This document shows, one piece after another, positions 17,446 through 26,838 of a stretch of DNA of 64,000 nucleotides; within the stretch, counting starts at the first letter, position 1; every line of letters begins with the position of its first letter. The translations under genes and the position numbers were made by a program. Under the pieces are notes generated by a model. The model searched no databases. It was not told where the DNA came from and saw nothing but the letters and a program-made list of their open reading frames with translations. Origin of the DNA: Alkalispirillum mobile (GTDB taxonomy: Bacteria > Pseudomonadota > Gammaproteobacteria > Nitrococcales > Halorhodospiraceae). The stretch spans positions 124,001 to 188,000 of the forward strand of contig NZ_RCDA01000003.1 in the NCBI RefSeq assembly GCF_003664325.1. Direction: 5' to 3'.

Positions 17446-20400
17446 ATGCACGTCTCGCGAATGCAGGGCCGTCCGGCCCTGTCCGACTTTCGTTTGCAGC
17501 GCCTCCTGGAGGCGCTGCAGTCCGTTCATGGCGGCGTGGAGGCTGTGGCCGCCCGCTTCGTCCATTTCGCGGCCAGCCGCGAACCCCTCACCGGCGAGCA
17601 GCGGGCGCTGCTGGAGCGGCTACTGGATTACGGCCCGGACCTGCCCGAAGCGGATCTCAACGGCCGCGAGCTGCTGGTCACGCCGCGCCCCGGCACGCTC
17701 TCCCCCTGGTCGAGCAAGGCCACCGACATCCTGCACCACTGTGGCCTGGACGCGGTGGCCCGGGTCGAACGCGGCATCCGTTACACCGTCGTCTGCAGCG
17801 ATACGCCCGATGCGGCCACCTGGCGCCGGTTGGGCGCGGTGCTGCACGATCGCATGACCGAGGCGGTCTGGCTCGAGGGGGAGCCGGAGCAGGCCCTGTT
17901 CCGTGAGGACCAGCCGGCGCCGCTGGCGCGGGTGGACCTTGTGGGCGGTGGGCGCAACGCGCTGGTCCAGGCGAACAAAACGCTGGGCCTGGCCCTGGCC
18001 GATGACGAGATCGACTACCTGGTCGAGCAGTACCAGGGCCTGGGGCGCAACCCCACGGACGTGGAACTGATGATGTTCGCCCAGGCGAACTCCGAACACT
18101 GCCGGCACAAGATCTTCAACGCCGACTGGACCATCGACGGCGAGCGCCAGGCGCGCTCGCTGTTCGCCATGATCCGTAACACCCACCAGCAGCGCCCGGA
18201 GGGAGTGCTGTCCGCCTACGCCGACAACGCCGCGGTGGCGGAGGGCTACCCGGCGCAGCGCTTCTTCGCCGACCCGCGCAGCGGGGTCTACGGCGAGCAC
18301 GCCGAGCCCGCCCACCTGGTGATGAAGGTGGAAACCCATAACCACCCCACCGCCATCGAGCCCTGGTCCGGCGCAGCCACCGGCGCCGGCGGCGAGATCC
18401 GCGACGAGGCGGCCACCGGCGTCGGCGCTCGCAGCAAGGCCGGACTGGTCGGCTTCTCGGTCTCCGATCTGCGCATCCCCGGTCACGAGCAGCCCTGGGA
18501 GTCCGATTACGGCCGTCCGGCCCGCATCGCCTCAGCGCTGGACATCATGCTGGACGGCCCCATCGGTGCGGCCGCCTTCAACAACGAGTTCGGCCGCCCG
18601 AACCTGGCTGGCTACTTCCGCACCCTGGAGGTGCAGGCGGACGGTGAGCGGCGCGGCTACCACAAGCCCATCATGATCGCCGGTGGCATGGGCAACATCC
18701 GCGATGCCCACGTGCAGAAGGGCGACGTGCCCGCCGGCACCCCGGTGGTGGTGCTCGGTGGTCCGGCCATGCTGATCGGCCTGGGCGGCGGCGCGGCCTC
18801 CTCCGTGGCCAGCGGCGAGGGCGACGAGGCCCTGGACTTTGCCTCGGTGCAGCGGGCCAACCCGGAGATGCAGCGCCGCGCCCAGGGCGTCATCGACGCC
18901 TGTTGGGCGCTGGGCGGTGACAACCCTATCGTCTCCATCCACGACGTGGGCGCCGGCGGTCTGTCCAACGCCGTGCCCGAGATCCTGGACGACTCCGGTC
19001 GCGGCGGCGAGCTGGAGCTGCGCGAGGTACCCAACGACGAGCCGGGCATGTCGCCGATGCAGATCTGGTGCAACGAGTCCCAGGAGCGCTACGTCCTGGC
19101 CGTGGCACCCGACCGACTGGAGGCATTCCGCGCCCTGTGCCAGCGGGAGCGCTGCCCGGTGGCCGTGATCGGCGAGGCGACGGCGGAACAGCGCCTGCGC
19201 CTGGACGACCGCCTGCTGGGCGAGCCGGCGGTGGACGTGCCCATGGAACTGCTCTTCGGCAAGCCGCCGAAGATGCACCGCAACGTCGAGCACGGTGACG
19301 ACGCCGGCCGGTCCGACGAGTTCGAGAAGCTCGATCCGCGCACCGCCGCCGAGCGGGTGCTGCGCCTGCCCGCCGTGGCCGCCAAGGACTTCCTGATCAC
19401 CATCGGCGACCGCTCGGTCACCGGCCTGGTGGCCCGCGACCAGATGGTGGGTCGCTGGCAGACCCCGGTGGCCGACGTGGCCGTCACCCTGGCCGACTAC
19501 CGGGGCTACACCGGCGAGGCGATGGCCATGGGCGAGCGCAGCCCGGTGGCCCTGCTGGATGCCCCCGCCTCCGGTCGCATGGCGGTCACCGAGGCGCTGA
19601 CTAATCTGGCCGCCGCCGACATCGGCGATATCCGCAAGGTCAACCTCTCCGCCAACTGGATGGCCGCCGCCGGTCACCCCGGGGAGGACGCCCGGCTCTA
19701 CGATACCGTCCGTGCCGTGGGCATGGAGCTGTGCGCCCAACTGGGCGTGGCCATCCCCGTGGGCAAGGACTCCTTGTCCATGAAGACCGTCTGGGAGCAG
19801 GGCGGCGAGACCCGCAGCGTGACCTCGCCGTTGTCGCTGATCGTCTCCGCCTTCGCCCCGGTGGCCGATGCGCGCCGTACCCTCACCCCGGCGCTGCAGA
19901 CCCACGGTGGCGACACCGTGCTGTTGCTGGTGGACCTTGGGCGCGGCCGCAATCGCCTGGGTGGCTCCGCACTGGCCCAGGTGCACGGGCTGCTGGGCGA
20001 GAACCCGCCCGACCTGGACGAGCCGGAACTGCTCAGCGGGTTTTTCAACGCCGTGCAGCGGTTGCTGCGCGACGGGCATCTGCTGGCCTACCACGACCGC
20101 TCCGACGGCGGCCTGTTCGCGACCCTGGCGGAGATGGCCTTCGCCGCCCGTTGCGGTCTGGACATCCGCCTGGACAACCTGGGTAGCGGTGTGATGGGTG
20201 CGCTCTTCGCCGAGGAGCCGGGTGCCGTGCTCCAGGTCCGGCGTGCCGAACTGGACGCCGTACTGGACCGGCTGGGCGAGGCGGGCCTCGACGCCCACAG
20301 CCACAACCTGGGCACTCTGCGCGACGACGACCGCTTCCTGTTCCGCTTCCACGATCAGGCGGTCATCGACGCCCCCCGGGTGGACCTGCAGCGGGCCTGG

Positions 20401-21333
20401 GCGGAGACCAGCCATCGCATGCAGGCCTTGCGCGACAACCCGGCCTGCGCCGACGAGGCCTTCGCGGCACTGGCCGACAGCGATGACCCCGGCCTGAACC
20501 CGGCGCTCACCTTCGACCCGGCCGAGGACGTGGCGGCCCCCTACATCGCCAGCGGCGCCCGGCCGCGGGTGGCGGTGCTGCGCGAGCAGGGGGTGAACGG
20601 CCACACGGAGATGGCCGCCGCCTTCCACGCCGCCGGCTTCGAGGCGGTGGACGTGCACATGAGCGACATCATCGAAGGCCGCGCGCAGCTGGGTGACTTC
20701 GCCGGGCTGGTGGCCTGCGGCGGCTTCAGCTACGGCGACGTGCTGGGGGCCGGCGGCGGTTGGGCCCGCTCCATCCGCTACAACGACCGGGCGCGGGATC
20801 AGTTCGAGGCCTTCTTCAACCGGGGTGACACCTTCGGCCTGGGGGTCTGCAATGGCTGCCAGATGCTCTCCCAGCTCAAGGACCTGATCCCGGGCGCGGA
20901 GCTCTGGCCCCGTTTCGTGCGCAACCGCTCCGAGCAGTTCGAGGCGCGGCTCTCGCAGGTGGAGGTGGTGCCCTCGCCGTCGCTCTTCCTGGACGGGATG
21001 GCCGGCTCGCGGCTGCCGATCACCGTGGCCCACGGCGAGGGTCGGGTGGCGTTCGGCCCCGAGAGCGGCCCGCGCAAGGCGGCCTCGGCCAACCTGCTCG
21101 CGTTGCGCTATGTTGATGGGCGCGGCCAGGTGGCCACGCAGTATCCGGCCAACCCCAACGGCTCGCCGGAGGGCATCACCGGCCTGACCACTGTGGACGG
21201 GCGCTACACCATCATGATGCCCCATCCGGAGCGGGTCTTCCGCACGGTGCAGCACAGCTGGCACCCGGCGGACTGGGGCGAGGACGGCCCCTGGCTCCGG
21301 TTGTTCCGTAATGCCCGTCGCTGGATCGGCTGA
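17446..21333 (+). CDS. purL: Phosphoribosylformylglycinamidine synthase
   Basis: Single-chain FGAM synthase (1295 residues, the proteobacterial long form) that converts FGAR, glutamine and ATP to FGAM in purine synthesis. Visible parts: N-terminal PurS-like domain; [20 protein letters not shown] near residue 210; [22 protein letters not shown] split over the ATP site; [10 protein letters not shown] in the second synthetase half; and the C-terminal class I glutamine amidotransferase, with nucleophile in GVCNGCQML and the His-Glu pair in PHPER. It lies between bamC and galU. Confidence 0.97.
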   Translation: MHVSRMQGRPALSDFRLQRLLEALQSVHGGVEAVAARFVHFAASREPLTGEQRALLERLLDYGPDLPEADLNGRELLVTPRPGTLSPWSSKATDILHHCGLDAVARVERGIRYTVVCSDTPDAATWRRLGAVLHDRMTEAVWLEGEPEQALFREDQPAPLARVDLVGGGRNALVQANKTLGLALADDEIDYLVEQYQGLGRNPTDVELMMFAQANSEHCRHKIFNADWTIDGERQARSLFAMIRNTHQQRPEGVLSAYADNAAVAEGYPAQRFFADPRSGVYGEHAEPAHLVMKVETHNHPTAIEPWSGAATGAGGEIRDEAATGVGARSKAGLVGFSVSDLRIPGHEQPWESDYGRPARIASALDIMLDGPIGAAAFNNEFGRPNLAGYFRTLEVQADGERRGYHKPIMIAGGMGNIRDAHVQKGDVPAGTPVVVLGGPAMLIGLGGGAASSVASGEGDEALDFASVQRANPEMQRRAQGVIDACWALGGDNPIVSIHDVGAGGLSNAVPEILDDSGRGGELELREVPNDEPGMSPMQIWCNESQERYVLAVAPDRLEAFRALCQRERCPVAVIGEATAEQRLRLDDRLLGEPAVDVPMELLFGKPPKMHRNVEHGDDAGRSDEFEKLDPRTAAERVLRLPAVAAKDFLITIGDRSVTGLVARDQMVGRWQTPVADVAVTLADYRGYTGEAMAMGERSPVALLDAPASGRMAVTEALTNLAAADIGDIRKVNLSANWMAAAGHPGEDARLYDTVRAVGMELCAQLGVAIPVGKDSLSMKTVWEQGGETRSVTSPLSLIVSAFAPVADARRTLTPALQTHGGDTVLLLVDLGRGRNRLGGSALAQVHGLLGENPPDLDEPELLSGFFNAVQRLLRDGHLLAYHDRSDGGLFATLAEMAFAARCGLDIRLDNLGSGVMGALFAEEPGAVLQVRRAELDAVLDRLGEAGLDAHSHNLGTLRDDDRFLFRFHDQAVIDAPRVDLQRAWAETSHRMQALRDNPACADEAFAALADSDDPGLNPALTFDPAEDVAAPYIASGARPRVAVLREQGVNGHTEMAAAFHAAGFEAVDVHMSDIIEGRAQLGDFAGLVACGGFSYGDVLGAGGGWARSIRYNDRARDQFEAFFNRGDTFGLGVCNGCQMLSQLKDLIPGAELWPRFVRNRSEQFEARLSQVEVVPSPSLFLDGMAGSRLPITVAHGEGRVAFGPESGPRKAASANLLALRYVDGRGQVATQYPANPNGSPEGITGLTTVDGRYTIMMPHPERVFRTVQHSWHPADWGEDGPWLRLFRNARRWIG

Positions 21334-21386
21334 GGCAACCCGCGTGCCGCGCCTGCAACACTGAGAACCACCCAAGGACCCGGACC

Positions 21387-22265
21387 ATGACCGACCACCG
21401 CATCAAAAAGGCCGTATTCCCCGTCGCAGGGCTGGGCACGCGCTTCCTGCCCGCCACCAAGGCGAGCCCCAAGGAGATGCTGCCCATCGTCGACCGGCCG
21501 CTGATCCAGTACGCCGTGGACGAGGCGGTGGCGGCCGGGGCCGAGACCCTGATCTTCATCACCGGCCGGACCAAGCGCGCCATCGAGGACCACTTCGACA
21601 AGGCCTACGAACTGGAGGCCGAGCTCGAGCAGAAGCAGAAGCATGAGATGCTGGAGCTGGTCCGCTCCACCGTGCCCGATGGGGTGCACTGCATATACAT
21701 CCGGCAGGGCGAGGCGTTGGGCCTGGGGCATGCGGTGTACTGCGCTCGCGCCGTCATCGGCGACGAACCCTTCTCGGTGCTGCTGGCCGATGACCTGATC
21801 GACGGCAACGGCCAGGCGGTGCTCTGCCAGATGGCCGAGCAGTACGCCGAGCACCACAACAGCGTACTGGGCGTGGAGCGGGTGCCCCGCGAGGAGACCC
21901 ACAAGTACGGCGTGGTCAGCGCCGAGCCCGTTACCGATGACCTGTTCGCCGTGAACAGCATTGTCGAGAAGCCGGCCCCGGAAGAGGCCCCCTCCAATCT
22001 GGCCGTGGTCGGGCGCTATATCCTTACCCCGGGCATCTTCGATGAACTGGCGCAGACCGCGCCCGACGCCAAGGGCGAGATCCAGCTCACCGACGCCATC
22101 GCCAGTCTGCTCCAGAAGGAGCGGGTGCTGGTGCACGAGTTTTCCGGACGCCGCTATGACTGCGGCAGCAAGCTGGGTTACCTTGAGGCGATGCTGGACT
22201 ACGGCCTCAAGCACCCGGAGCTGGGCCCGGCCTTCCGCGACTACGTCAAGAGCCGCTTCGGCTGA
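21387..22265 (+). CDS. galU: UTP-glucose-1-phosphate uridylyltransferase
   Basis: Makes UDP-glucose for envelope glycans. About 292 residues. Starts with the nucleotidyltransferase signature [20 protein letters not shown], with catalytic Lys in [19 protein letters not shown]. Further motifs are [24 protein letters not shown], a [20 protein letters not shown] block, [10 protein letters not shown] and [11 protein letters not shown]. Normal length for bacterial GalU. AAGGA lies 10 bases ahead of the ATG. Confidence 0.96.
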   Translation: MTDHRIKKAVFPVAGLGTRFLPATKASPKEMLPIVDRPLIQYAVDEAVAAGAETLIFITGRTKRAIEDHFDKAYELEAELEQKQKHEMLELVRSTVPDGVHCIYIRQGEALGLGHAVYCARAVIGDEPFSVLLADDLIDGNGQAVLCQMAEQYAEHHNSVLGVERVPREETHKYGVVSAEPVTDDLFAVNSIVEKPAPEEAPSNLAVVGRYILTPGIFDELAQTAPDAKGEIQLTDAIASLLQKERVLVHEFSGRRYDCGSKLGYLEAMLDYGLKHPELGPAFRDYVKSRFG

Positions 22266-22344
22266 GTCGCGGGCGGCCCTCCGCCCGGGTGTTGAGGTGT
22301 GATCCGGCACCGAAACCAGAACAACACCAAGCGGAGGACCGAAC

Positions 22345-23322
22345 ATGCCCCACGCCATACGAATCCACGAGACCGGCGGCCCGGAAGTCCTGAAGTGGGA
22401 GCCCATTGAGGTCGGTGAGCCCGGGCCGGGCGAGGTGCGCCTGCGCCAGACCGCCGTGGGCCTGAACTATATCGACGTCTACTTCCGGACCGGTCTCTAC
22501 CCGCCGCCGGCGCTGCCCAGCGGCCTCGGCCTGGAAGGCGCGGCCGTGGTCGAGGCCGTGGGGGATGGTGTGACCGAGGTGGCGGTGGGTGACCGCGTGG
22601 CCTACGCGGCGCCGCCGCTGGGCGCCTACGCCGAGGAACGGCTGATGCCGGCGGATCGGCTGGTGCGGCTGCCCGACAGCATCGATGACCAGACTGCGGC
22701 CGCCATGATGCTGCAGGGCCTGACCACCTGGTACCTGCTGCGCCGCACCTACGAGGTCAAGCCCGGCGATACCATTCTCATCCACGCCGCTGCCGGCGGG
22801 GTGGGCCTCATGGTCTGCCAGTGGGCCAAGCACCTCGGGGCCACCGTCATCGGCACCGTGGGCACCGACGAGAAGGCGGAACTGGCCCGCGCCCACGGCT
22901 GTGACCACCCGATCGTTTATACCCGCGAGCGTTTCGTGGACCGGGTGCGCGAGCTGACCGACGGCGAGGGGGTGCCGGTGGTCTACGACTCCATCGGCAA
23001 GGACACCTTCGAGGACTCCATCGACTGCCTGCGGCCTCTGGGGCTGATGGTGAGCTTCGGCAACGCCTCGGGCCCCGTGCCGCCGGTGGACCTGAAGGCG
23101 CTCTCCGCCAAGGGCTCGCTGTTCATTACCCGGCCGACGGTCATGACCTACACCGCGAAGCGCGAGGACCTGCTGGCCGGGGCCCAGGCGCTGTTCGACG
23201 TGGTGCAGAAGGGTGTGCTCAAGGTGGAGGTCAACCAGACCTGGCCCCTGCAGCAGGCCGCCGAGGCGCACAAGGCGCTGGAGGGGCGCCAGACCACCGG
23301 GTCGACGGTGCTCACCGTCTGA
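22345..23322 (+). CDS. qor: NADPH:quinone oxidoreductase (zinc-free MDR)
   Basis: About 325 residues, medium-chain dehydrogenase/reductase. The quinone oxidoreductase signature appears in VGLNYIDVYFRTGLYP and QGLTTWYLLRRTYEVKPGD; the Rossmann motif is HAAAGGVGLMVCQWAKHLGA. No catalytic-zinc ligands are seen, as in E. coli QorA. It reduces quinones by one or two electrons with NADPH. GCGGAGGACC precedes the ATG. A strong terminator follows, so this is the last gene of the core block before the catabolic island. Confidence 0.9.
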   Translation: MPHAIRIHETGGPEVLKWEPIEVGEPGPGEVRLRQTAVGLNYIDVYFRTGLYPPPALPSGLGLEGAAVVEAVGDGVTEVAVGDRVAYAAPPLGAYAEERLMPADRLVRLPDSIDDQTAAAMMLQGLTTWYLLRRTYEVKPGDTILIHAAAGGVGLMVCQWAKHLGATVIGTVGTDEKAELARAHGCDHPIVYTRERFVDRVRELTDGEGVPVVYDSIGKDTFEDSIDCLRPLGLMVSFGNASGPVPPVDLKALSAKGSLFITRPTVMTYTAKREDLLAGAQALFDVVQKGVLKVEVNQTWPLQQAAEAHKALEGRQTTGSTVLTV

Positions 23323-23355
23323 CCTCGTCGAAAGGGCGCACATGCAGCAAAGCGG

Positions 23356-23381
23356 GCCGCCAGGGATATGGCGGCTTTTTT
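23356..23381 (+). terminator. Intrinsic terminator after qor
   Basis: GCCGCCA (23356-23362), loop GGGATA, TGGCGGC (23369-23375), then six T (23376-23381). It ends the core block. The following 185 bases to 23567 are clearly A+T-richer than their surroundings. Confidence 0.88.
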
Positions 23382-23567
23382 ATGGCAGGTCTATAGAGAC
23401 GCTATTGAAGTTTTATATATTGTAAGACAAGCTTAAAATACATCCGCGGATTATTGGCGATAATTTAATAAACAAGGTGGGGCCACCACCTCTCCGCGGG
23501 TGACAGAACAGCCTCGCGTAGGCCACGTCAGAACAGGCCGCGCAAGGATTGTTGGCCGGGAGGAGTA

Positions 23568-25070
23568 ATGACTACAAATATTGAGAAACAGTACAGGGGG
23601 GCATCGCCTGGTGCGCCCAGTCAATATCGAGCTGCCTCAGCGCGTCAGCGCATGGAACGTTTGGTTGAGCCGGGCACCCTGCAGGGCTTGCCCGAAGAGG
23701 TGCGCGTCGAGTTCAACAGTAATGATGGCGTGCTGGTCGGCGTGGGTGAGATTGACGGCAGTCGGGTTTTTCTTGCCGCCCAGAACAGCAGTTGCCGCGG
23801 GGGGTCGTTTGGCGAGACCCACGCTGCGCGTGTGAAAGGCATGCTGGAAGCGGCGCAATGGGCAGCACCGGATGCGGTGCTGCTGCTCCTGGACTCCGGC
23901 GGCGTGCGTCTGGAGGAAGCCGAATCGGCCATGCTGGGGGCAGCCGAGATCGTTCGCGGGATCCAAGAACTGCGCGCGGCCGGCATCCCCGTGCTCGCCG
24001 TGGTTGGGGGCCAACTCGGTTGTTTCGGTGCGGCTGCTCTGGTGGCCCGCAGTGCGGATCGAGTGGTCATGGTCGAGGGGGCCCGTTTTGGCACCTCAGG
24101 CATTCGGGTCATGGATGTCATGGCTGATGGAGGTGCCGGACTCACATCGCACCAGCGGGAGGTGTTGGAAATGGCCGTTGCGGCCAGCAGCCGGGTCGCT
24201 ACCGGTGAGGCCGATGCCGTTGTCGTGGATGATGTCTTGGCGGTTCGAGGGGCCATTATCCAGTACTTGGATGACTACCAGCCGCCCGGCGTCGAGGATC
24301 TGAAGACGACTCAGGCCCTTCTGCAAACGAGGCTGCCAGGTGCCAAGCCGGAACAACGGGGCGTTTTCAAAGCCCTCCAGAACGACTTGGACCGCCTGTT
24401 TCCCAACGGCTTGGTGGTTGCCGAGCATGATGGGCTGGTTCAGGGCAGCGGGGTCAGGACCTGTGGCGAGGAGGTCCGGATATTGGGGTTCGTCTCCGGA
24501 CGCCCGGCCGGCTTCGTGCAGGTGGTCCGATTGGCCCAGGAACTGCTGGCCACTATGACGCATGATTCCGGGCGGTCTATTCTGCTTCTCGCTGACGCCG
24601 AGCAGGCCTTTAGCGTTGAGAATGAGCAGCGAGGCTTTGCGCTGGCCCTCGCGCACCTTGCGGCGGTGATCGCCCATGCCCGTACCCGTGGGCATCGGGT
24701 GATCGCACTGCTGCGTGAGAGTGGCTGGGGTGCCAGTTTTATTGCCTCAGCCATGATGGCGGATGAACTGTATGCCCTGAAGGGCGCCCGCATCCGTGCC
24801 CTGCCAGAGAAGGCAGTAGCCTTGTTTGCGCCGCAAAGCCTGGGCGAGCGAGGTGATGGCAGCCTGGCTCTGGAGCGATTCTGCCACCTGGGGGCTGTGG
24901 ACACTATCTGGGACCGCTGTTTGAGCCGCTATCTCAACGCCGGACTGGCTGGGCTGCGGCAGTCGGACCGGCGCCGACTGCGTGGGGCGCAGCGCTGTGG
25001 TCGTACCGCACCCCTTGCCGTGTGTGATCGCGTGGCTTGTGACCTCATGGAGTCCTTTCACGCGAAATAA
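23568..25070 (+). CDS. Fused MdcD-MdcE-like carboxyltransferase (orphan)
   Basis: About 500 residues. Residues 20-240 resemble the beta subunit of biotin-independent malonate decarboxylase: SARQRMERL, RGGSFGETHAARVKG, LLLLDSGGVRLEEAES, AVVGGQLGCFGAAALVA. Residues 260-480 resemble the gamma subunit, ending FCHLGAVDTIWDRCLSRYL. In known systems the two subunits form a crotonase-fold pair that decarboxylates malonyl on the ACP-like MdcC. No mdcA, mdcC, mdcB, mdcG or mdcH lies in the window, so substrate and carrier are unknown. Start at ATG 23568 behind GGGAGGAG. It sits first in the island and converges on the regulator gene. Confidence 0.72.
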   Translation: MTTNIEKQYRGASPGAPSQYRAASARQRMERLVEPGTLQGLPEEVRVEFNSNDGVLVGVGEIDGSRVFLAAQNSSCRGGSFGETHAARVKGMLEAAQWAAPDAVLLLLDSGGVRLEEAESAMLGAAEIVRGIQELRAAGIPVLAVVGGQLGCFGAAALVARSADRVVMVEGARFGTSGIRVMDVMADGGAGLTSHQREVLEMAVAASSRVATGEADAVVVDDVLAVRGAIIQYLDDYQPPGVEDLKTTQALLQTRLPGAKPEQRGVFKALQNDLDRLFPNGLVVAEHDGLVQGSGVRTCGEEVRILGFVSGRPAGFVQVVRLAQELLATMTHDSGRSILLLADAEQAFSVENEQRGFALALAHLAAVIAHARTRGHRVIALLRESGWGASFIASAMMADELYALKGARIRALPEKAVALFAPQSLGERGDGSLALERFCHLGAVDTIWDRCLSRYLNAGLAGLRQSDRRRLRGAQRCGRTAPLAVCDRVACDLMESFHAK

Positions 25071-25078
25071 GGGCATAA

Positions 25079-25112
25079 AAAGGCCGGCAGCCCAGGGAGG
25101 CTGCCGGCCTTT
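25079..25112. terminator. Bidirectional terminator
   Basis: A perfect 14-base stem: AAAGGCCGGCAGCC (25079-25092), 6-base loop, GGCTGCCGGCCTTT (25099-25112). It has A/T ends on both sides. It separates the convergent carboxyltransferase and regulator genes and can serve both. Confidence 0.85.
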
Positions 25113-25144
25113 CTCGTCAAGCACGTTGGCTTAGGGATCAGGGA

Positions 25145-25780
25145 TCAGGCATCGCCCTGAGGGCGGGCATCTTCCTCTTCGTCGTAATCAGCGGTGGAAT
25201 ATGGGCTGTAGGTGGCCGAGATGCGACCGGCTTCATCGTACAGACCGGTCAGCAGGCTGATGAGCCGACCGGTTTCGAACAGCTTGCGATCAATGTGTTC
25301 GATGTTCTTGGTCTGCTCTGTGAGCAGCTCGTGGCGCAGCCTGGCGTAGTCCTGTAGCCGGCGCCGGCCCTCGTCCGTGGCATCGAAGCAGTAGGTCTTG
25401 CCGCCGGTGTCTTTGATCTTTTCCACCAGGCCCTGTTTGATGAGCTTTCGCAGGCTGTACTGGATGTTGGGTAGGTCATCCCGGTTGAGCTGGCGGGCGA
25501 TCAACGCCGAGGGCTGTGGATGGCTCTGCATGTTGATGACGTGCAGAATGATCAGCTCCGAGTAATTTAGGCTGCCCAGCCCCGTGATGCTGGCCACTTG
25601 GAGGCAAAAGCGTTGAAAGGCCTCCTGGAATCGGAGCAGCGACCACTCGAACTCCGTGGTCAGGGCCTCATGCTCGGTACGGGCCAGGTGCCAGCTCCGA
25701 TATCGTTTGGTGTCCACCATTGAATTCATGTCGCGAGCCACTATTGCAGGGTTTCTGGGCGCTTGGGTTTTCCGGTTCAT
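25145..25780 (-). CDS. MarR-like winged-helix regulator, paralogue 1
   Basis: About 211 residues from ATG 25780; the frame is open to 25825 and the start is uncertain. The central domain (EFEWSLLRFQEAFQRF, LNYSELIILHVINM, QLNRDDLPNIQYSLRKLIKQ, GLVEKIKDTGGKTYCFDATDEG) is a MarR-type winged helix with a recognition helix and a wing. The C-terminal LLTGLYDEAGRISATY is identical in the next gene. The acidic tail (DYDEEEDARPQGDA) is unique. It probably senses the island's substrate or an intermediate and binds the ATTGA-N3-TCAAT repeats, but that is inference. Confidence 0.8.
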   Translation of the reverse strand: MNRKTQAPRNPAIVARDMNSMVDTKRYRSWHLARTEHEALTTEFEWSLLRFQEAFQRFCLQVASITGLGSLNYSELIILHVINMQSHPQPSALIARQLNRDDLPNIQYSLRKLIKQGLVEKIKDTGGKTYCFDATDEGRRRLQDYARLRHELLTEQTKNIEHIDRKLFETGRLISLLTGLYDEAGRISATYSPYSTADYDEEEDARPQGDA

Positions 25781-25897
25781 CCGTTCTGTCGCCTTGAGAG
25801 TATAACGGTATCCATTGTTGTGCATAGAGCCGGCTCAGTGGGATGGGGCGGCCATGATGCCGGCTTACACCCGAACCGATAACCGATGGGCCCCCGG

Positions 25898-26455
25898 CTA
25901 ACTATTCTCTGGCGCGTAAGTCGCAGAGATTCTGCCTGCTTCGTCGTAAAGACCGGTGAGTAAGCTCAGAATTCGCGTCCCGCGCCGCAGTCGATCCTCG
26001 ATGCCCTCTAAGGGTTGGAGCTGATCGATGATGAGGTGTCGACGTACCTCCGCGAACCGCTCGGTCAGTTCCCGGCCGGCTGCCGTGACTGTGTAATTAA
26101 CCTTTTTGCCCCGCTCATCCGCGACCTTCTCCACCAACCCGCTGCGCTCCAGCTTGCGCAGGCTGTACTGCAAATTGGGGAGGTCGTCGCGGTTCAGAAG
26201 TCGCGCCACGATTAGTGCTGGCTTGGGGTGATCGTGTAGGCGGATCATGTTGAGTATCCGCTCTTCCTGCGGCGTGACGTCTCCATAACCCACGGCGGCC
26301 AATAGCCCTTTGGTAGAACGGTCGAAGGCCTCTGCCATGCGTACCGTCGCCCATTCAAAGTTGTCGGCCACTGGTGTATCGGTTGCCCGCCGTCTGCCTC
26401 GCTGGCGCTGTCCGGGCCGATCGGGAGCACCCGGTGCCGTCTTGTCTGAGTCCAT
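25898..26455 (-). CDS. MarR-like winged-helix regulator, paralogue 2
   Basis: 185 residues. Clearly homologous to the gene downstream: NFEWATVRMAEAFDRS, VTPQEERILNMIRL, RLLNRDDLPNLQYSLRKLER, GLVEKVADERGKKVNYTVT, and the identical LLTGLYDEAGRISATY. The basic N-terminus (GQRQRGRRRATD) differs. A 10-base direct repeat, GGACTCAGAC, brackets the start codon. The gene is divergent from the YCF48/RND operon, and an operator candidate lies between them at 26753-26765, so auto-regulation and regulation of the exporter are likely. Confidence 0.82.
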   Translation of the reverse strand: MDSDKTAPGAPDRPGQRQRGRRRATDTPVADNFEWATVRMAEAFDRSTKGLLAAVGYGDVTPQEERILNMIRLHDHPKPALIVARLLNRDDLPNLQYSLRKLERSGLVEKVADERGKKVNYTVTAAGRELTERFAEVRRHLIIDQLQPLEGIEDRLRRGTRILSLLTGLYDEAGRISATYAPENS

Positions 26456-26585
26456 GTCTGAGTCCGTAGTCCCGCTGGGTGGAATCTCGTGGCCCGGGAT
26501 GGTGTCCAGGGCCCGCCCCTGCGCGTGTGCAAAGGCTTGTACAGCGTAATTCTAACAGACATGAACCTTGATGGATACTGGATTG

Positions 26586-26601
26586 AATATTTTAAAATAT
26601 T
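26586..26601. promoter_or_regulatory. 16-base A+T palindrome in the divergent region
   Basis: AATATTTTAAAATATT is a perfect 16-base inverted repeat 130 bases upstream of regulator 2. It lies inside the roughly 380-base non-coding interval 26456-26838, which is far richer in A+T than the genes around it. It could be an operator, UP element or nucleoid-protein site. The rest of the interval holds the inverted repeat at 26753 and no supported gene. Confidence 0.4.
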
Positions 26602-26752
26602 GTTTTTTATGAAAATTTTTGATTTTTGTCTTGCCTGTTCTTCACAACTCTGCCGCTGGCTGTGAGTGCTTTGTACTTCTCTCGCGGCCCACGTCTCCGG
26701 CGCGATCGGATGATATCGAATAGCTTATCGCTTCGAAGCCAACTAATCACCA

Positions 26753-26765
26753 ATTGACTTTCAAT
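26753..26765. promoter_or_regulatory. Island operator site A (ATTGA-N3-TCAAT)
   Basis: ATTGACTTTCAAT; the symmetry extends to CAATTGA-CTT-TCAATTG (26751-26767), a perfect 7+7 inverted repeat. It is 74 bases ahead of the YCF48-like gene, in the region divergent from regulator 2. The same half-sites recur at 41768, 45568 and 46244. Confidence 0.65.
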
Positions 26766-26838
26766 TGAAAATTGTCCATCTTTCGTTTGACGCTGCTGCC
26801 AACGGTCGGCCGCAGCGTTGCAAACGAGGAGTGAGACG

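Noticed and set aside
18532-21375. Very long open frame (about 947 codons) on the strand opposite purL
   Set aside because: It mirrors purL in GC-rich codon-periodic DNA. The translation is rich in His, Gly, Val and Gln, with no recognisable domain and no ribosome-binding site.
23402-23416. Degenerate ATTGA-N3-TTTAT ahead of the carboxyltransferase gene
   Set aside because: Two mismatches in one half-site of the island operator; not distinguishable from chance in A+T-rich DNA.
23504-23547. Direct repeat of CAGAACAG (23504 and 23529) upstream of the carboxyltransferase gene
   Set aside because: Only 8 bases match exactly and the flanks diverge; too weak to call a regulatory repeat.
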